64,000 nucleotides of DNA from Spirosoma endbachense (lineage in GTDB: Bacteria; Bacteroidota; Bacteroidia; Cytophagales; Spirosomataceae), in assembly GCF_010233585.1 (NCBI RefSeq), contig NZ_CP045997.1, positions 6,409,545 to 6,473,544 on the forward strand. Reading direction: 5' to 3'. Shown here piece after piece: positions 17,850 through 27,081 of the stretch. The first letter of the stretch is position 1. Each line of letters opens with the position of its first letter. The notes beneath the pieces were generated by a model that searched no databases, was not told the origin of the DNA, and saw only the letters and a list, made by a program, of their open reading frames with translations. The position numbers and the translations under genes are program-made.

Positions 17850-18359
17850 ATGAAAACTCTTATAGCCGAATATCAGGCAAAATCAAACAACTCATTATCG
17901 TTTGAGTTGACGCAGGGCAATGAATCGATTGGGAAACTTTCCTACAAAAACTGGTTTCAGTTTACTGCTTCAATCGAACTGGCGAACTATTCGACCTATC
18001 AGCTTATTCCAAAGGGATTTTGGGGATCAACCATTGAACTTAAATACAACGACACTGTGCTGCTGAAATTCTCCATGAACTGGAATGGAAGTATTGCCCT
18101 ACAAACCTATTATAATGACATTGAGAAAGAATATATTTTTAGGCACCAAGGTGTTTTTAACGAATCTTTTAGCCTCATAGACCAGGACGAAACTGAACTA
18201 TTAGTCATGAAGCCACATCTGAAATGGAGCAACCTGAATTATGAATATCAGATCCAAACATCCGATCGTTTTGAGTCTTTTTTAAATAAAGAAATACTAC
18301 TGCTGACTTCCATACACTGCGCCAACTATTATATGTCAATGATGGCCGGTACTTATTGA
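17850..18359 (+). CDS. Hypothetical protein, LURP-one/tubby-like fold suspected
   Basis: This 169-residue protein has alternating short beta strands (SLSFELTQGNESIGKLSYKN; FNESFSLIDQDETELLVMKP), and a hydrophobic helix near the end (LLLTSIHCANYYMSMMAG). The pattern of a strand-rich barrel with one C-terminal helix recalls LURP-one-related proteins, but that is a fold guess from reading, not a match. No signal peptide. Divergently oriented from the 377-residue membrane protein, with GTGTAAG repeats in the 250-bp gap between them. Confidence 0.55.
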   Translation: MKTLIAEYQAKSNNSLSFELTQGNESIGKLSYKNWFQFTASIELANYSTYQLIPKGFWGSTIELKYNDTVLLKFSMNWNGSIALQTYYNDIEKEYIFRHQGVFNESFSLIDQDETELLVMKPHLKWSNLNYEYQIQTSDRFESFLNKEILLLTSIHCANYYMSMMAGTY

Positions 18360-18619
18360 CCCGTGATTTATTGACCCCGAATAAATTTGAAATGCTTACG
18401 TTGCCGCCTGGGAGGAACACCTGTATTATAGAGTTATTCACTCATCAATAATGCTTCAAACCTAAACAGGTCAAACGAGGAATTTAAGCACAATGGTTCA
18501 ATGCAAAATGACTAGTATGGATAAAGATTTTTGCAATTATTTGACTTCTGCGGATTGTGTTAATGGATGCAACTTTTAAATAATGTATGACAGTTAGTAG
18601 GTTTAACTAAATTAATAGT

Positions 18620-18627
18620 TAGATTTG
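18620..18627 (+). promoter_or_regulatory. Bacteroidota -7 element TAGATTTG
   Basis: The TAnnTTTG consensus match lies 16 bp before the start of the 152-residue membrane protein gene. No clear -33 TTG is seen at the usual distance. Confidence 0.35.
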
Positions 18628-18643
18628 CCACGCCGTACTAGCT

Positions 18644-19102
18644 ATGAAAATGACTTTATCCAGTATACTTAGGGGTTCAGTGAGCTTGAGTGCAATTCTG
18701 GTCTTACTAGTTGTTACTTTTACCAATGATCATTTTAAGTTTCAGTACGTTATATTTACTGAAGTCTTAACGTTAGTTATCGCTTCATTAAGTTTATTTA
18801 AAAATATATTTCAGCGAATAGCTAGAGACTCTTTATTGCTATCATTCTTTTTACTTTTTATATTATCGTTATATGTACTTGCAAGATCGCCGATAACGAA
18901 TGTTCCAAAGCTAATTCGGGATTTGTCTATTTGCTCTCTTATACTTTTATCCTACTCTATAGTAAGCTATTTGTTTGTTTTATTAAAGGAGGATTTTGAT
19001 CGATCGGAAGGAAAAAAAATAGTTTTTGCATCGACTTTAATTGCGGGAATTTCTGTACTTGTTATGTACTCTTTATATCATCTATTTAAAATACCATTTT
19101 GA
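18644..19102 (+). CDS. Small polytopic membrane protein, 152 aa
   Basis: Four hydrophobic segments can be seen (VSLSAILVLLVVTFT; IFTEVLTLVIASLSLF; LLSFFLLFILSLYVLA; LSICSLILLSYSIVSYLFVL), and a fifth at the C-terminus (IAGISVLVMYSLYHLF). There are no catalytic motifs, so I cannot name the family. Base composition is more AT-rich than the flanking metabolic genes. A second 152-residue membrane protein follows after a terminator-like hairpin; the two are similar in size and topology but not obviously in sequence. Confidence 0.55.
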   Translation: MKMTLSSILRGSVSLSAILVLLVVTFTNDHFKFQYVIFTEVLTLVIASLSLFKNIFQRIARDSLLLSFFLLFILSLYVLARSPITNVPKLIRDLSICSLILLSYSIVSYLFVLLKEDFDRSEGKKIVFASTLIAGISVLVMYSLYHLFKIPF

Positions 19103-19120
19103 CGCTGATCGTATCAATAA

Positions 19121-19164
19121 GAATAGCAAAATAGCTTGTTCATAGGTGAGCTATTTTGCTATTC
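19121..19164 (+). terminator. 16-bp perfect stem-loop
   Basis: GAATAGCAAAATAGCT pairs with AGCTATTTTGCTATTC across a 12-nt loop, 18 bp after the stop of the first small membrane protein. No long T-run follows, so it may also serve as an mRNA-stabilising stem. Confidence 0.65.
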
Positions 19165-19375
19165 TGTTGAGAAAAAAAGGCCGTTAAACAATTGTTTATT
19201 AGAACCTCAAATTCGATTTGAGTTGGAGGATTTACTTCTTTGCCATAAAAGGTAAATTTCTTAAATCACAATATAAAAGAGAATTATCTCAACTCTATAA
19301 TGGAGCTTTGAATTAATCTGTAATGAAGTGTATGCTTTTTTATGAAAGGAGACTACTATAATTGTAATTCGCTGC

Positions 19376-19834
19376 ATGAAAACTCAGAGAATCGTTGAAT
19401 ATGATTGGTTTTACCTCAAGCCAAGAATTCTTATTCTCCTATGCATACTATCGTTTTTAGAGATACATGAATATGATGACAAATGGAATCTGCCTATCAT
19501 CATATGGGGATTAATGGGAGTTTTTGCTGGGGCAGGGGTAACAAAAATCATTTCTGGCTTATTTGTATTATGCTGGCTTTATCTATGGGTGCTGATCTTG
19601 CAAAAAAAAATGGCTCTTAACGCGAAGCTAATAACTCCCTTTGTAGTTCTTTATGCTGATGCTTTATTGGCAGGGTATCAGCAAATAAACTATTACGCAA
19701 GCGTGGGGCATATAAATGAACGAGCTTTGTTCTACATCATACCTTTTGTTGCCTTTCTAACCTGCACTATATTGCTTATCAGGGTATTAAAAGAAGAACT
19801 AGTTAGTGTTTCAGGCCAAAGCCAGAGAAATTAA
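19376..19834 (+). CDS. Small polytopic membrane protein, 152 aa
   Basis: Four hydrophobic segments are visible (ILILLCILSFLEI; GLMGVFAGAGVTKIISGLF; VLCWLYLWVLIL; ALFYIIPFVAFLTCTILLI). A charged N-terminus and a short polar C-terminus are likely cytoplasmic. The family is not recognised. AT-rich like the preceding gene. Convergent with the XRE regulator gene downstream. Confidence 0.55.
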   Translation: MKTQRIVEYDWFYLKPRILILLCILSFLEIHEYDDKWNLPIIIWGLMGVFAGAGVTKIISGLFVLCWLYLWVLILQKKMALNAKLITPFVVLYADALLAGYQQINYYASVGHINERALFYIIPFVAFLTCTILLIRVLKEELVSVSGQSQRN

Positions 19835-19906
19835 GAAAGCATTGCCTAAAATTAATACCGCCCTTATCAGCACGCTCCGTCACGGCTCGTTCTATTTTGA
19901 AATAAC

Positions 19907-21406
19907 TCATTTGCCAGACGATGCCGCACGGAGTTGCTCGATTGTAGCCTGAATAGTCTTCATCCGTTGCTGGTGCGACAGTACAGTCGGGGGGGCGGCC
20001 CGCACGGTACAGTCAGCGATAGGACAACGCTCACAAGTTTCGCCTACCTGAACGGTTGGTAACTTCGGGTCGCCGATAAAGGGGATCTTCTCGAGCAGCG
20101 TTTCGTCGATGGGAAAGCCAATATTAATGCTGCTATTATCAGGGGTGGGGGGCGACGATTTGGCGATCGAAAAGACAAAATACGTCGTGTTGTTGGTCAC
20201 GAATGAAATGCGCTGCGCCCGGCAGATAGGTTGTCCATCCCACTGCCCCGATTCCTGAAGCTGACGAAGTTCGTTCAGAATCGTTACCGACATCTGTCTG
20301 CGGCAATAATGTTCGTCGCGGGCGATGCCATGTGGCGTATGCAACTTGCTCAAGTGCAATTCCTTGGCCATAATAAACCGGCCATTGAGTAACTGATTGA
20401 AGCGCAGAAAAAACAAATTATTTAGCCCGAAATAACCCGATAGTAGATTGGTAACCCGCAGCAGAAACATCTCCGGCGTCACTGTAAACTGAGCCAGCAT
20501 CTGTAGCATTCGTTCGTTGTCCCAATCGGGTTGCTGCACCATTATCCTTAGTTTGTCGAGTAGCTGCTGCCGGGGAATCAGAATGCAGCGGGCGAAGTAA
20601 GACGCCTGGAAGTTATGCAGCACTTCATCGAACGATCTGGCTTCCAGTACAGATGATTCGAGCGGTCGGATGGTTAGTCCGAGCCAGTGATAACCTACTT
20701 CCCGCGACAGCGTAAAGACTTGTTGTTCAATGGATAATTCGCTGTTTACAAGCAACTTTTGTTGTTCTGGCAGGTAGACCGATCGAAGCGACATCAGAGC
20801 AGGCTGCGTGGTTTCGTCGTAAAAATCGACGGTGCAGCCATATACCTCATTCAGAACCCGAATCAGCCAGTTGCCATACTGGCCGGGCAATTCAGGCCGC
20901 GGGTAATCGGTCAGGAAGGTGTCTGCCTGCTTTTCGAGTTCCTCGAAATAATTATTGTGCATGGCCTGGTATGTCCGTAGGGCCGAAAAATAAAACTGCT
21001 CGACACTCAGATCGTAATTCCGCCCGATTTCGATCAGTGTATTGATAAATGCGCTCAGCTTCGCCGGGGCAGTGGCCATCACTTCTAGAAAATAGCCTGG
21101 CTCAATACCGAACAGATCTAATGGTAATTCGGTCAGTATGTTGGAGTTAAGTAGTTCTACAACCGGTTCCAGCGACTTGCTGACCTGAAGCGATACAAGG
21201 GTATCATAATTGCTATTGAGTGCTTTGGCTAAAGCAAATATCTTCTCGGTCTTCGGGTATTTCTTCCCTTTTTCTATTTCGTTCAGGTACGATGGTGATA
21301 AACCTGTTCGGTCGGCGAGTTCATAGGTCGATAAGCCCAGATCATTACGTAGCTGCTTGATTTTCAGGCCAAAAATGAGCCTTACTTTCTCCCGGTCGGT
21401 TGTCAT
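19907..21406 (-). CDS. XRE-family regulator with ImmA-like and C-terminal Cys domains (RamB-like)
   Basis: The N-terminal helix-turn-helix (IKQLRNDLGLSTYELADRTG, then LSPSYLNEIEKGKKYP) is a clear XRE domain. A central domain follows with the layout of ImmA/IrrE, but the peptidase motif is degenerate (REVGYH instead of HExxH). The last 100 residues carry CERCPIADCTV, the cysteine cluster of the short-chain acyl-CoA-regulator type family to which RamB belongs. The start is placed at the internal ATG giving MTTDREKVRL: the upstream 26 residues are hydrophobic and TATTTTTG, a -7 element, ends 4 bp before this ATG. Divergent from pckA-fbp, which it probably controls in response to a carbon-source metabolite. 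Confidence 0.8.
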   Translation of the reverse strand: MTTDREKVRLIFGLKIKQLRNDLGLSTYELADRTGLSPSYLNEIEKGKKYPKTEKIFALAKALNSNYDTLVSLQVSKSLEPVVELLNSNILTELPLDLFGIEPGYFLEVMATAPAKLSAFINTLIEIGRNYDLSVEQFYFSALRTYQAMHNNYFEELEKQADTFLTDYPRPELPGQYGNWLIRVLNEVYGCTVDFYDETTQPALMSLRSVYLPEQQKLLVNSELSIEQQVFTLSREVGYHWLGLTIRPLESSVLEARSFDEVLHNFQASYFARCILIPRQQLLDKLRIMVQQPDWDNERMLQMLAQFTVTPEMFLLRVTNLLSGYFGLNNLFFLRFNQLLNGRFIMAKELHLSKLHTPHGIARDEHYCRRQMSVTILNELRQLQESGQWDGQPICRAQRISFVTNNTTYFVFSIAKSSPPTPDNSSINIGFPIDETLLEKIPFIGDPKLPTVQVGETCERCPIADCTVRAAPPTVLSHQQRMKTIQATIEQLRAASSGK

Positions 21407-21410
21407 ACTG

Positions 21411-21518
21411 CAAAAATAGCTATTCGCAGAGAATACGTTGAGAAATAAAGAATTTTTAGCGATTGAAAATATTTTAGCGAACATTCGCTTTTTTTATAAT
21501 GATCGCTAATTATATTTG
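21411..21518. promoter_or_regulatory. Divergent regulator/pckA control region with repeated AGCGA half-sites
   Basis: The pckA side has TATATTTG (21511-21518), an exact TAnnTTTG element; the regulator side has TATTTTTG on the minus strand (21411-21418). Between them lie a palindrome AGCGAACATTCGCT and further half-sites (TTTAGCGAT, ATCGCTAA). The arrangement suggests the XRE protein binds AGCGA half-sites and controls both directions. Confidence 0.5.
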
Positions 21519-21555
21519 TCGGGTAAACGATTTATTCACCGAAACTCCTGCTTCT

Positions 21556-23163
21556 ATGGTCGCTAAAGTTGTTCGTCGCCCCCAGTCAGTGCACACATTG
21601 CCCAACGAAAAGGCCCTGAAATTTCTGGGTGTGCAGACGAGTAAAGAAGTTCATTTTCAACTTTCACCAACTGAACTGGTTGAGTACGCGCTGCGTCAGG
21701 GTGAGGGCGTACTGACTAACACCGGCGCGCTGATGTGCGCTACAGGACGCTACACGGGCCGGTCGCCCAAAGACCGGTATATCGTGCGCGACAGCCTGAC
21801 CGATATGAAGGTAGACTGGGGGACGGTGAATATTCCGTTTGACGAAAAACGATTCGATCAGCTTCACCGCCGTATGCGCCATTATGTGGAATATCATCCT
21901 GTTTTTGTGCGCTACGCACTGGCCGGTGCTGATCCGGCTCACCAATTGAAACTGTGTATACTGACCACGTCGGCCTGGCATAATCTGTTCTGTAGCAATA
22001 TGTTCCTGCGCCCGGCAGATGACGAGCTGGTCGATTTTGAGCCCGACTTTACGATACTGGCAATTCCTGACTTTATGGCGATTCCGGATGAAGACCAGAC
22101 CCGTGGCAGCAATTTTGCCATACTGAATCTATCCAAACGGGTTATTCTGATTGGTGGTACGGGCTACGCGGGCGAAATCAAGAAAGGTGTTTTCTCGGCA
22201 CTTAACTTCCTGCTGCCGCATAAGAACATACTGCCTATGCATTGCTCAGCGAACGTCGATCTGGGCGATCCAACAGACGTAGCCTTATTTTTTGGGCTGT
22301 CGGGTACAGGTAAAACCACACTGTCGGCTGATCCTGAACGTGGCCTGATTGGCGATGATGAACATGGCTGGAGCGATGCGGGTATCTTCAATTTCGAAGG
22401 GGGTTGTTACGCTAAAGTCGTTGATCTGACCCGGGAACAGGAGCCGCAGATTTTCGACGCTATCCGCTACGGATCGATTGTGGAAAACACCCGTACGCTC
22501 CGCAACTCGCGCGTTGTCGACTATACCGACACGACACTGACACAGAACACGCGCACGTCGTACCCGATTTCCTTCATCGACAATGCCGTCGAGCCGTCGG
22601 TAGGTACGCATCCCCGGAATATTTTCTTCCTGACCTGCGATGCTTTTGGTGTGCTTCCACCTATTTCCCGACTGACGCCCGAACAGGCGATGGATTATTT
22701 CATACTGGGCTACACGGCGAAAGTGGCGGGTACAGAAATGGGCGTTACCGAACCAGAGGTTACGTTCTCGGCTTGTTTCGGCGCTGCCTTTATGCCTTTG
22801 CATGTGAGCCAGTACGCTCATATGCTGGGTGATAAAATCCGTCGGCATAACGTGAATGTATGGCTCGTCAATACCGGCTGGACCGGTGGTAGTTTTGGCA
22901 TCGGGCAGCGTATGAAACTGGCTCACACCCGTGCCCTGATCCGGGCCGCTCTGACAAACACGTTGACAAACAGCCCCTTTGCAATACATCCGGTATTCGG
23001 CCTGGCTATGCCGACCGCCTGCCCCGGCGTACCGGCAACAATTCTGAACCCACGCCAGACATGGGCCGACCCAGCAGCTTACGACATGAAAGCCGACCAT
23101 CTGAATAATCTGTTTATTTCTAAACGGAAATCCATTACCAACGCTCCGACAGCTACCGTATGA
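21556..23163 (+). CDS. pckA: Phosphoenolpyruvate carboxykinase (ATP)
   Basis: This enzyme converts oxaloacetate and ATP to phosphoenolpyruvate, CO2 and ADP, the committed step of gluconeogenesis. The P-loop [14 protein letters not shown] and the metal/substrate segment [20 protein letters not shown] are intact. The early motif [12 protein letters not shown] and the C-terminal [13 protein letters not shown] also fit. With the ATG used here the protein has 535 residues, the normal size. An ATG 57 bp upstream would lie before the -7 element and is unlikely. The gene overlaps fbp by ATGA, forming a two-gene gluconeogenic operon. Confidence 0.95.
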   Translation: MVAKVVRRPQSVHTLPNEKALKFLGVQTSKEVHFQLSPTELVEYALRQGEGVLTNTGALMCATGRYTGRSPKDRYIVRDSLTDMKVDWGTVNIPFDEKRFDQLHRRMRHYVEYHPVFVRYALAGADPAHQLKLCILTTSAWHNLFCSNMFLRPADDELVDFEPDFTILAIPDFMAIPDEDQTRGSNFAILNLSKRVILIGGTGYAGEIKKGVFSALNFLLPHKNILPMHCSANVDLGDPTDVALFFGLSGTGKTTLSADPERGLIGDDEHGWSDAGIFNFEGGCYAKVVDLTREQEPQIFDAIRYGSIVENTRTLRNSRVVDYTDTTLTQNTRTSYPISFIDNAVEPSVGTHPRNIFFLTCDAFGVLPPISRLTPEQAMDYFILGYTAKVAGTEMGVTEPEVTFSACFGAAFMPLHVSQYAHMLGDKIRRHNVNVWLVNTGWTGGSFGIGQRMKLAHTRALIRAALTNTLTNSPFAIHPVFGLAMPTACPGVPATILNPRQTWADPAAYDMKADHLNNLFISKRKSITNAPTATV

Positions 23164-24191
23164 TTACCTTTATAGATACAGTAGTACCCGTAGCAGCGCA
23201 ATCTGCCCAACCGGACCTGGCTCTTCCGGTTGGCACCACCCTGGATCGCTTCATCCTGAGCGAACAGAGTGCATTTCCGTTTGCTACGGGAGAACTGTCG
23301 CAGTTGTTGCGTGACATTGCGCTGGCCAGCAAGATTATTAACCGTGAAATTAACCGGGCAGGACTGATCGATGTGACGGGTGCTGCCGGAACCGACAACG
23401 TGCAGGGCGAATCGCAGCAAAAACTCGACGTCATTGCTAACATTCGGTTTATCCGTGCGCTCAAAAATGGGGGTGAAGTCTGCGCCATTATTTCGGAAGA
23501 AGAAGATGACATAATTCTGACGGGCAACCTCAACGGTAAGTACGTCGTAGCCATCGATCCGCTGGATGGCTCCTCCAATATCGACGTTAACGTTTCTATT
23601 GGAACGATTTTCTCGATCTACCGCCGATTATCGCCTATTGGCTCCGTGCCTACTCTTGCCGACTTACTTCAGGGTGGACGGCAGCAGGTGGCGGCCGGGT
23701 ACGTACTATACGGCTCATCGACCATTCTGGTATTTACGACCGGGCAGGGTGTCAACGGTTTTACACTCGATCAGTCGCTGGGCGAGTATATTCTTTCTCA
23801 CACCAATATGAAGCAGCCCCGGACGGGTTCGATTTTTTCGTGCAACGAGGGGAACGTAGCGGAATACCCGGATAAGATCCAGACGTATTTGAATACGTGC
23901 AGGCAACGCCGGATGACAGGTCGCTACATTGGCTCGCTGGTGGCTGATTTTCACCGAAATCTAATCAAAGGCGGTATTTACCTTTATCCGCCTACGTGCA
24001 AATCACCGGGAGGTAAACTCAGGCTGCTATACGAGTGCTTCCCGATGGCGTTCATTGCCGAACAGGCTGGCGGAAAAGCAACCGACGGCAGGCAGGCCAT
24101 TCTCGACATTGCTCCAACAGATCTGCACCAGCGTTTGGTACTGTATGTAGGTTCGCCTGATCTGATCGACGAGTTGCTTACGACAAAATAA
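23160..24191 (+). CDS. fbp: Fructose-1,6-bisphosphatase class I
   Basis: This Mg-dependent phosphatase converts fructose-1,6-bisphosphate to fructose-6-phosphate in gluconeogenesis. The metal-site signature [19 protein letters not shown] is intact, preceded by [26 protein letters not shown] and [20 protein letters not shown] are further family blocks. The 343-residue length is normal. The start codon overlaps the pckA stop, so translation is coupled. A strong stem-loop overlaps its stop codon. Clustering of the two irreversible gluconeogenic steps under one regulator is informative. Confidence 0.95.
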   Translation: MITFIDTVVPVAAQSAQPDLALPVGTTLDRFILSEQSAFPFATGELSQLLRDIALASKIINREINRAGLIDVTGAAGTDNVQGESQQKLDVIANIRFIRALKNGGEVCAIISEEEDDIILTGNLNGKYVVAIDPLDGSSNIDVNVSIGTIFSIYRRLSPIGSVPTLADLLQGGRQQVAAGYVLYGSSTILVFTTGQGVNGFTLDQSLGEYILSHTNMKQPRTGSIFSCNEGNVAEYPDKIQTYLNTCRQRRMTGRYIGSLVADFHRNLIKGGIYLYPPTCKSPGGKLRLLYECFPMAFIAEQAGGKATDGRQAILDIAPTDLHQRLVLYVGSPDLIDELLTTK

Positions 24192-24228
24192 ACGAAAAGC
24201 GACCTGAATTTCAGGTCGCTTTTCGTTT
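24190..24228. terminator. Bidirectional terminator between fbp and the MFS gene
   Basis: A 19-bp perfect stem (AAACGAAAAGCGACCTGAA and its complement) with a 1-base centre, overlapping the fbp stop. T-rich ends occur on both strands. It separates convergent genes. Confidence 0.85.
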
Positions 24229-24242
24229 ATGATAGGGTGGTA

Positions 24243-25523
24243 TCAGGCAACAATTTCTTTTGGCTTTATGGTTGATTCCGGTTCGTCGCGGAGTTGCTGG
24301 CTGGCGTCGATCCTGAACCACAGCAGACCGCCCACGATAACGATGCCGCCGATCAGCTGAACCGGAATTTCGTAGCTCCCGGTGGCGTGTAAGATGAAAC
24401 CGAAGGCAGTAGCCATAATGGCCGATCCCAACTGTCCGGCCAGGCCCATCGTACCCGATACCGCCCCGGCATGTTGCCCACCAATGTCAGTCGCTGCCGA
24501 CCACGACACGGGCAGCGTGAAGTCTTTAAAAGCCAGCCCCAGCCCCAGCAGTACAATGGCGATGCTGCTATCTTTAGTCAATGAACCGGCAATCATGCAG
24601 ATTCCCGCCATGACCAGCCCAAACATACCCACGTAGCGACGACCAAAGGTCAGTCCCCGTTTTTTGGTGAAATAATCGGAGGCAAATCCACCAGCCAGAC
24701 AGCCGAACATCCCTAATATAAACGGAAGCGATACCATCCATCCCAACTGTGATTTGGGAATGCCCCGCCCGTTTTGCAAATATTTGGGCATCCACGACAT
24801 GTAGAAATAAGCGCCATAAAGCAGGCAATGATACATACCCATCAGCGCCCAGATGCTGGAGTTACCGAAAACCATTTTCCAGGAAAGTAGCTTGTGTGAT
24901 ACGGCCTTTACGCTACGACTGGCTTCGATTTCGATGATTTCGTCGGGGGTGATTCCATGGATGTCGCGGGGTTCGTCGCGGAACCACCAAAACCAGTAAG
25001 CCGCCCAGAGCAGCCCCAATCCGCCAAACAGGTAAAACACGCCCCGCCAACCGAAACTTTCGGCTAGCTGGATCGACATAATCGGTGCCATGGCTCCGCC
25101 CATCCTGCTACCCATCCAGACAATCGACTGCATACGGCCCCGCTCGATCGATGGGAACCATCGGGCAATGGCTACCGATACGGTCGGAAACGCACCCGCT
25201 TCACCTGCTCCGAACAAAAACCGAACGATCAGCAGGAAGTAAAAGCCCGTAGCCAGACCCGTCAGCAGCGTAAAAACCGACCACCAGAGCACAATGCGGA
25301 AAAGAGTCTTACGCGGTCCTACCCGGTCGACCAGCAAACCGGTTGGAATTTCAAAAGCTCCGTAGGCCAGCGAAAACGCCGACATAACCATGCCCCACTG
25401 CTGGTCAGACAGGCCCAGCTCGCGGGTGATATCGTCTCCTACTGACGAAATGGAGTTGCGGTCGAGGTAGGTGATGATCGCAAAAACGACGAATACAAGA
25501 ATGAGTTGATAGCGTTTTTTCAT
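24243..25523 (-). CDS. MFS transporter, ACS (anion:cation symporter) type
   Basis: This 426-residue, 12-helix major facilitator begins with TYLDRNSISSVGDDITRELG and AYGAFEIPTGLLVDRVGPRK, the segment typical of sugar-acid and dicarboxylate carriers (ACS family). A second-half repeat contains GCLAGGFASDYFTKKRG. It is the last gene of the tcuA-prpF block and probably carries the acid that those enzymes degrade. The substrate is inferred from context only. Confidence 0.85.
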   Translation of the reverse strand: MKKRYQLILVFVVFAIITYLDRNSISSVGDDITRELGLSDQQWGMVMSAFSLAYGAFEIPTGLLVDRVGPRKTLFRIVLWWSVFTLLTGLATGFYFLLIVRFLFGAGEAGAFPTVSVAIARWFPSIERGRMQSIVWMGSRMGGAMAPIMSIQLAESFGWRGVFYLFGGLGLLWAAYWFWWFRDEPRDIHGITPDEIIEIEASRSVKAVSHKLLSWKMVFGNSSIWALMGMYHCLLYGAYFYMSWMPKYLQNGRGIPKSQLGWMVSLPFILGMFGCLAGGFASDYFTKKRGLTFGRRYVGMFGLVMAGICMIAGSLTKDSSIAIVLLGLGLAFKDFTLPVSWSAATDIGGQHAGAVSGTMGLAGQLGSAIMATAFGFILHATGSYEIPVQLIGGIVIVGGLLWFRIDASQQLRDEPESTIKPKEIVA

Positions 25524-25527
25524 GATG

Positions 25528-25937
25528 TTAGAGGTCGAGTTGTTTTGCGTTGTCAGCAGGCCGGGCCCGTCGGCGAAACGACAATAGCTGGCCGGTAAAA
25601 ATCAACACCATACCCAGAATACTTTGCTGGGAATAGTGCTCATCGAACGCGATGTACCCAACGATAATGGCGAAAATGACTTCAGAATAGCGGATAATGG
25701 CTAGAAAGCTAATATCTTCGGTAGGTGCCTGGATGGATTTGGTCATGATGTTCTGGGCCAGAACTCCACGCTCAGCAACCAGCCGATCACCGACCGGAAA
25801 AAGATGTGCTGTGCCCTGTTGAACTGAGGCAACAGCCTGATCAGCGACTGCAAAATGGTGAAGCGTAACGTGCTCAGAATCATATACTGTATAAATCGGC
25901 TGATTCCATTCAGGCAGGGTGGGTTAGTAGAAGACAT
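25528..25937 (-). pseudogene. EamA/DMT transporter with a large internal deletion
   Basis: The upstream part encodes an EamA N-terminus (FIQYMILSTLRFTILQSLIR, then AQHIFFRSVIGWLLS). The downstream part encodes the very C-terminus (FLAIIRYSEVIFAIIVGYIA, then ILGMVLIFTGQLLSFRRR). About 200 residues that should lie between them are missing, and the two parts are in different frames, meeting around 25743-25790. A normal EamA protein has about 290 residues and ten helices; this cannot fold as a transporter. It still lies in the prpF-MFS transcript. Confidence 0.75.
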
Positions 25938-27081
25938 ACCCCTGCATTAATTTACGGGCTGTTCGCATCGTACCGACCTTTCGAACCTGAATCCGATCCC
26001 CTTGTCTGTCAAGCTCAATGTTGACTTCGATCACGCCCGCTGGATGCTCAATTACGATAAGTTCGGTCGGTTTGCCGTTTTCGCGACCAACTTCGCTGGC
26101 TACTGTGCCTTTGATCTTCAAGGCCGTGCCGATACAGATAGCCCCCGTAACCGCGTGGCTGGGGTGCAGGGTGTGCGGAGTCAGGTAACGTGACCGGATG
26201 TTGGCTGTTTTAGTCTGGGGCGTTGAGAGAATACCGACCTTGGGCAGTACACTGTTCGATACGTCACCCAGCCCCGCCAGCCGACCGGCTTCCCGGCGGA
26301 TGCGTTCCAGTCTTTCCATCAGCACCCGGTTCGTTTTAAAAAAGGATTCGTCTTCGCCCCCTGTCAGGCCAATAGCATCGGCTCGTAGCAGCACCATCAC
26401 CGTACCCGCGTCCAGAATCGACACGTCCAGGCTGTCGATTCGGTCTTTGAGGTGGCCGGTGGGCAGGAGTTTCTTTGTTTTGCCGCCAACCTGATCGAAC
26501 AGATTCATGAGGATAGGGGCCGCCGTTCCCGGCACGCCGTCGATCCGGGCCGTACCGGTATACTGCACCCGACCGTTGGGGGTCTGCACGATCTCCTCAA
26601 TGACGGAATTTGTGTTGATATTGTATATCATCACCTTCGTTTCGGGACCGGTGACCTTCACCCAGCCTTTCTCGATGGCAAACGGGCCAACACCCGCCAT
26701 CATGTTACCACAGGGTGGAAGGGTATCGACGAGTGGATTTTCCAGATCGATCTGAGCGAACAGGTAATCGACGTCGATGCCGGGGCGGGTCGACGGCTGG
26801 GCCATGACGACCTTACTCGTTACGGTTTCTGCTCCCCCCAGCCCGTCAATTTGCCGGGCGTCGGGCGATCCCATGATCCGCAACAGAATAGCGTCGCGTT
26901 CGGTACGGTTGCGTGGCAGGTCGCGCAGGTCCAGGAACGGGCCACGCGACGTGCCTCCGCGCATAAACACGCACGGAATGGCATTGGCGGGTGGTACAAC
27001 CGGTTGGCACTGGACCAGCATCGGGAACATACCGGCGTGCCAGCACATAAGTCCAATCAGGAGTGCGGTAGGTCGTTTCAT
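25924..27081 (-). CDS. PrpF-family isomerase (4-oxalomesaconate tautomerase / aconitate isomerase-like), exported form
   Basis: PrpF-family enzymes shift double bonds in methylaconitate, aconitate or 4-oxalomesaconate. The substrate-binding opening IPCVFMRGGTSRGPFLD and the motifs DGLGGAETVTSKV, PCGNMMAGVGPFAI and HPSHAVTGAICIG are all present. Unusually, about 33 residues precede the normal N-terminus and look like a signal peptide (TALLIGLMCWHAGMFPMLVQ, then CQP), so the enzyme may act in the periplasm or be lipid-anchored. It overlaps tcuA by 4 bp, which supports a shared pathway. Family certain; the exact substrate is not. Confidence 0.85.
   Translation of the reverse strand: MKRPTALLIGLMCWHAGMFPMLVQCQPVVPPANAIPCVFMRGGTSRGPFLDLRDLPRNRTERDAILLRIMGSPDARQIDGLGGAETVTSKVVMAQPSTRPGIDVDYLFAQIDLENPLVDTLPPCGNMMAGVGPFAIEKGWVKVTGPETKVMIYNINTNSVIEEIVQTPNGRVQYTGTARIDGVPGTAAPILMNLFDQVGGKTKKLLPTGHLKDRIDSLDVSILDAGTVMVLLRADAIGLTGGEDESFFKTNRVLMERLERIRREAGRLAGLGDVSNSVLPKVGILSTPQTKTANIRSRYLTPHTLHPSHAVTGAICIGTALKIKGTVASEVGRENGKPTELIVIEHPAGVIEVNIELDRQGDRIQVRKVGTMRTARKLMQGYVFY

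Noticed and set aside
22285..23100. 271-residue minus-strand frame inside pckA
   Set aside because: It is antisense to the catalytic core of PEPCK and has no domain pattern.
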